The notes below the pieces were generated by a model. The model saw only the letters and a program-made list of their open reading frames with translations, was not told the DNA's origin and ran no database searches. Below are positions 61,574 to 64,000 of a stretch of 64,000 bases of DNA, piece after piece (positions within the stretch are counted from its first letter, which is position 1; every line of letters begins with the position of its first letter). Source of the stretch: an uncultured Clostridia bacterium (GTDB lineage Bacteria; Bacillota; Clostridia; Oscillospirales; CAG-272); the NCBI GenBank assembly GCA_944392615.1, contig CALXXF010000002.1, positions 56,346 through 120,345 of the forward strand, in the 5' to 3' direction. The position numbers were made by a program, and so were the translations under genes.

Positions 61574-62644
61574 ATGAAAAAAGAAAGAAGACGGAATCTC
61601 AGAAATACGGCGCTGTGGTTGCACTTTACAATTACAATATTTGACATTTTCCTGATAGTATCTATTCTTCTGTTTGTTCTTGCCCTTGCTGCCGACAGAC
61701 TCGGCTTTTTCAGGCAGCACTCCCCCAGTCCTCTTTTTCTGATACTGATGATGCTTATAATAAGCGTTATATCAGCAACATCTATATCAGCCCTAATAGC
61801 CAAAAGAGTTCTTATGTCCATTTCTGAGATGAGCAGAGCAGCACAGGAAGTGGCTAAAGGAAATTTCGATGTCAAGCTTTCTGAAAGCAATCACATTCTT
61901 GAAATATATGAGCTCCAGCATAATTTCAATATCATGACCTCTGAGCTTCGGGGGATAGAGACTCTGAGAAACGATTTTATAGTCAACGTATCTCACGAAT
62001 TCAAGACTCCTCTCGCAGCTATAGACGGATACGCCACGCTTATACAGGACCCGGATATGCCGGAAGATGAGAGACTTGAATACATAGGGATGATAATAGA
62101 ATCTGCGCGGCAGCTTTCAAGGTTGACCGGAAATATTTTAAAGCTGTCAAAGCTTGAAAATCAGGAGTTGGTATATGATAAAAAAGAGTACAGTCTCGAT
62201 GAACAGATAAGACAGGCTGTATTGTGGCTGGAGAGAGAATGGAGTCCTAAAGACATAAACTTCGAAATAAATCTTGAAGAATGCAAGTATTACGGAAACT
62301 CCGACCTGATGATGCAGATATGGATAAACCTGATAGGAAACGCTGTGAAATTCACGGACAACGGGGGAAACATCTCAATTTCTCTTGTCAGATGCGACGA
62401 TAAAGTGATTTTTACCATTACAGACAATGGCATAGGTATGGATGAAAAAACCAAGGAACACATATTTGAAAAATTTTATCAGGCTGACGGAACACGAGGA
62501 AGGGCGGGAAACGGTCTTGGTTTAGCGCTCGTTAAAAGAATAACCGATATGTGTAAGGGTGAAGTGAGTGTTGAAAGCAGCCCCGGTGTCGGCTCGCAAT
62601 TCAAAGTTGTGCTACCGTTAAATGAGCAGAAGAGGGAACGGTAA
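61574..62644 (+). CDS. Sensor histidine kinase
   Basis: A 356-residue kinase with two N-terminal helices (about 14-40 and 54-76) close together and a very short outer loop, so it probably senses membrane or internal cues rather than a soluble ligand. HAMP then H-box VSHEFKTPLAAIDGYATL, N-box LIGNAVKFTDNGG, G1 DNGIGMD, F FEKFYQAD and G2 GNGLGLALVKRI. The ATG at 61574 has GGGAGAACGGC upstream. It partners the preceding regulator. Confidence 0.95.
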   Translation: MKKERRRNLRNTALWLHFTITIFDIFLIVSILLFVLALAADRLGFFRQHSPSPLFLILMMLIISVISATSISALIAKRVLMSISEMSRAAQEVAKGNFDVKLSESNHILEIYELQHNFNIMTSELRGIETLRNDFIVNVSHEFKTPLAAIDGYATLIQDPDMPEDERLEYIGMIIESARQLSRLTGNILKLSKLENQELVYDKKEYSLDEQIRQAVLWLEREWSPKDINFEINLEECKYYGNSDLMMQIWINLIGNAVKFTDNGGNISISLVRCDDKVIFTITDNGIGMDEKTKEHIFEKFYQADGTRGRAGNGLGLALVKRITDMCKGEVSVESSPGVGSQFKVVLPLNEQKRER

Positions 62645-62743
62645 AAGATGTCATGCACGGTTGCAAAGTGCGTCCCGATTCAAGCATTGGAAGTTTCAGT
62701 TATTCACATGAATCTGGTATTGAAAGGCAAAACTGCTTGTCAG

Positions 62744-62795
62744 AAAAATCGGCGGGTACCTGCAATTAAGCAGATATCCGCCGATTGCCATTTCT
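62744..62795. terminator. Bidirectional terminator between the kinase gene and enolase
   Basis: AATCGGCGGGTA (62748-62759) and TATCCGCCGATT (62775-62786) pair with one G-T; T-rich runs occur on both sides, so it fits the ends of both converging genes. Confidence 0.78.
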
Positions 62796-62836
62796 TATTA
62801 CATACGATAAAAAAACATATACGTTAAAAAGGCTTG

Positions 62837-64000
62837 TCAGCGGGAAAATCCGTAGACAGCTTTCTGACCGAGAGCATCTGATATTCTGAGGAGTCTGTTA
62901 TATTTGGCTATCCTTTCTCCACGGCAGGGTGCTCCCGTCTTAATTTGTCCCGAATTTGATGCAACAGCAATGTCCGCTATCGATGTGTCGCAGGTTTCGG
63001 CGCTCCTGTGGCTTATTATTGTGTTATATCCGTTCCTCGATGCATACGAAATAGCCTCAAGCGTTTCTGAAAGACTCCCTATTTGATTAGGTTTTATCAG
63101 CACGGCGTTTGCAGCGGAAATCTCAACACCTTTCCGTATTCTTTTTATATTTGTTACAAACAGGTCGTCCCCAACGATCTGAAGTGAAGGATGGTGCGAA
63201 GTGAAGTCGCAGAATGAATCCCAGTCTTCTTCAGAAAAAGGATCTTCTATTGATATTATTGGATATTTCCCGATAATAGATGAGTAATATTCCGAAAGCT
63301 CAACTGATGTCATGATTTTATTTCTTTTGGGAAGGTGATATTCTCCGCCGTCGTACCATTCTGAAGCCGCAACATCAAGGGCAAGCGAAATTTCCTCACC
63401 AGGAACGTATCCCGCCGCTTCTATGGCATCTGTTATATAGGAAAGCGCTTCCTCATCCGTCGATAAAGACGGGGCAAATCCGCCCTCATCGCCAACAGAA
63501 ACAGATAATGAATTCTTGGAAAGGATTTTTTTCAGCTGAGCATATGTTTCACAGCCCATTTTCATGGCTTCATGAAAATTTTTTGCTCCTACCGGAACTA
63601 TCATGAATTCCTGTATATCGAGATTGTTGGAGGCGTGCGCACCGCCATTGAGTATATTCATAAGCGGGACAGGAAGTGTATCTGCCAAAGTACCTCCGAG
63701 ATATCTGAATAAAGGCATATCATATGAACGGGATGCAGCCTTTGCGCATGCAAGCGAAACGGCAAGGATTGAGTTTGCGCCAAGGCGCATTTTGTTTTCT
63801 GTTCCGTCCGCCTCTATCATTTTTGAGTCAATAAGGTATTGATCAGAGCATTCCGTTCCGGACACTGCGTCGTTCAGTACAGTTTCTATTGCATTTACTG
63901 CAGCGTATACACTTTTGCCTCCGAAATCCCTGTCATTGTCGCGAAGTTCATGAGCTTCATATTTTCCTGTCGAAGCCCCTGAAGGGACTGACGCTGCTCC
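62837..64000 (-). CDS. eno: Enolase (5' end beyond window)
   Basis: The last 387 residues of phosphopyruvate hydratase; the frame is open to the window edge, so about 40 N-terminal residues are missing. Visible are AASVPSGASTGKYEAHELRD (N-terminal substrate loop), SVGDEGGFAPS, ALDVAASEW (Mg ligand), SIEDPFSEEDW (Mg ligand), IVGDDLFVTN, LIKPNQIGSLSETLEA with the catalytic Lys, SHRSAETCDTSIADIAV, and KYNRLLRI at the end. The usual SGE triplet after HR reads SAE here. It acts in glycolysis on 2-phosphoglycerate. Confidence 0.97.
   Translation of the reverse strand, partial: GAASVPSGASTGKYEAHELRDNDRDFGGKSVYAAVNAIETVLNDAVSGTECSDQYLIDSKMIEADGTENKMRLGANSILAVSLACAKAASRSYDMPLFRYLGGTLADTLPVPLMNILNGGAHASNNLDIQEFMIVPVGAKNFHEAMKMGCETYAQLKKILSKNSLSVSVGDEGGFAPSLSTDEEALSYITDAIEAAGYVPGEEISLALDVAASEWYDGGEYHLPKRNKIMTSVELSEYYSSIIGKYPIISIEDPFSEEDWDSFCDFTSHHPSLQIVGDDLFVTNIKRIRKGVEISAANAVLIKPNQIGSLSETLEAISYASRNGYNTIISHRSAETCDTSIADIAVASNSGQIKTGAPCRGERIAKYNRLLRISDALGQKAVYGFSR

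Noticed and set aside
1..64000. Mobile elements, CRISPR arrays, phage genes
   Set aside because: No transposase, integrase, repeat-spacer array or phage structural gene was found on either strand.

Overview
The window looks like a chromosomal segment of an anaerobic member of the Bacillota, class Clostridia. The evidence is moderate-to-low GC, strong GGAGG-type ribosome sites, sigma-A promoters with 17-bp spacers, the DapL route to lysine, a short HisG paired with HisZ, an OmpR/PepSY signalling set, and the dprA-topA-trmFO, rnc-smc-ftsY and infC-rpmI-rplT neighbourhoods. No phage, insertion sequence or CRISPR array was seen. I do not claim a genus.

Layout: (1) 1-4.4 kb: the 3' end of a probable glycoside hydrolase, then on the minus strand a two-component system (3917-1816) followed by a secreted protein with five PepSY repeats (1645-371) and a small membrane protein. 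(2) 4.5-14.2 kb: a minus-strand histidine operon, hisZ-G-D-C-B-H-A-F-IE, followed by an AMP-binding acyl-CoA synthetase; it has a clear promoter at 14196-14224. (3) 14.4-24.8 kb: single genes of varied function: an AraC regulator, a GxGYxYP lipoprotein, MgtE, aspartokinase, an amidohydrolase with an FkbM methyltransferase, an aldose epimerase and a Gfo/Idh/MocA oxidoreductase. (4) 25.2-26.1 kb: tRNA-Leu, tRNA-Arg and rpsU. (5) 26.1-46.5 kb: a long minus-strand core block covering translation and cell-cycle genes: infC-rpmI-rplT, a TrmH-type methyltransferase, dprA-topA-trmFO-plsX-rnc-radical SAM-smc-ftsY, rdgB, and yhbY-nadD-yqeK-rsfS-leuS. (6) 46.5-51.5 kb: a membrane-anchored protein, a VanY-like peptidase, tRNA-Glu, a GH78-like enzyme and tRNA-Pro. 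(7) 51.6-58.4 kb: a lysine operon, dapA-dapB-dapF-dapL-lysA plus a 2-hydroxyacid dehydrogenase, controlled by a lysine riboswitch with an intrinsic terminator. (8) 58.5-64 kb: a MarR regulator, citrate synthase, a second two-component system, and enolase cut by the window end.

The regulatory DNA is the richest part. It holds three 11-bp direct repeats at the PepSY promoter, an attenuator before infC, the lysine riboswitch, non-AUG starts inferred for infC (ATA) and citrate synthase (ATT), a shared leader motif before two unrelated genes, tandem palindromes before the VanY-like gene, and a recurring TGA just upstream of the -10 box. Four isolated tRNA genes all carry C at the wobble position. 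I saw no clear novel multi-gene defence or biosynthetic system; most genes are recognisable housekeeping or metabolic genes.
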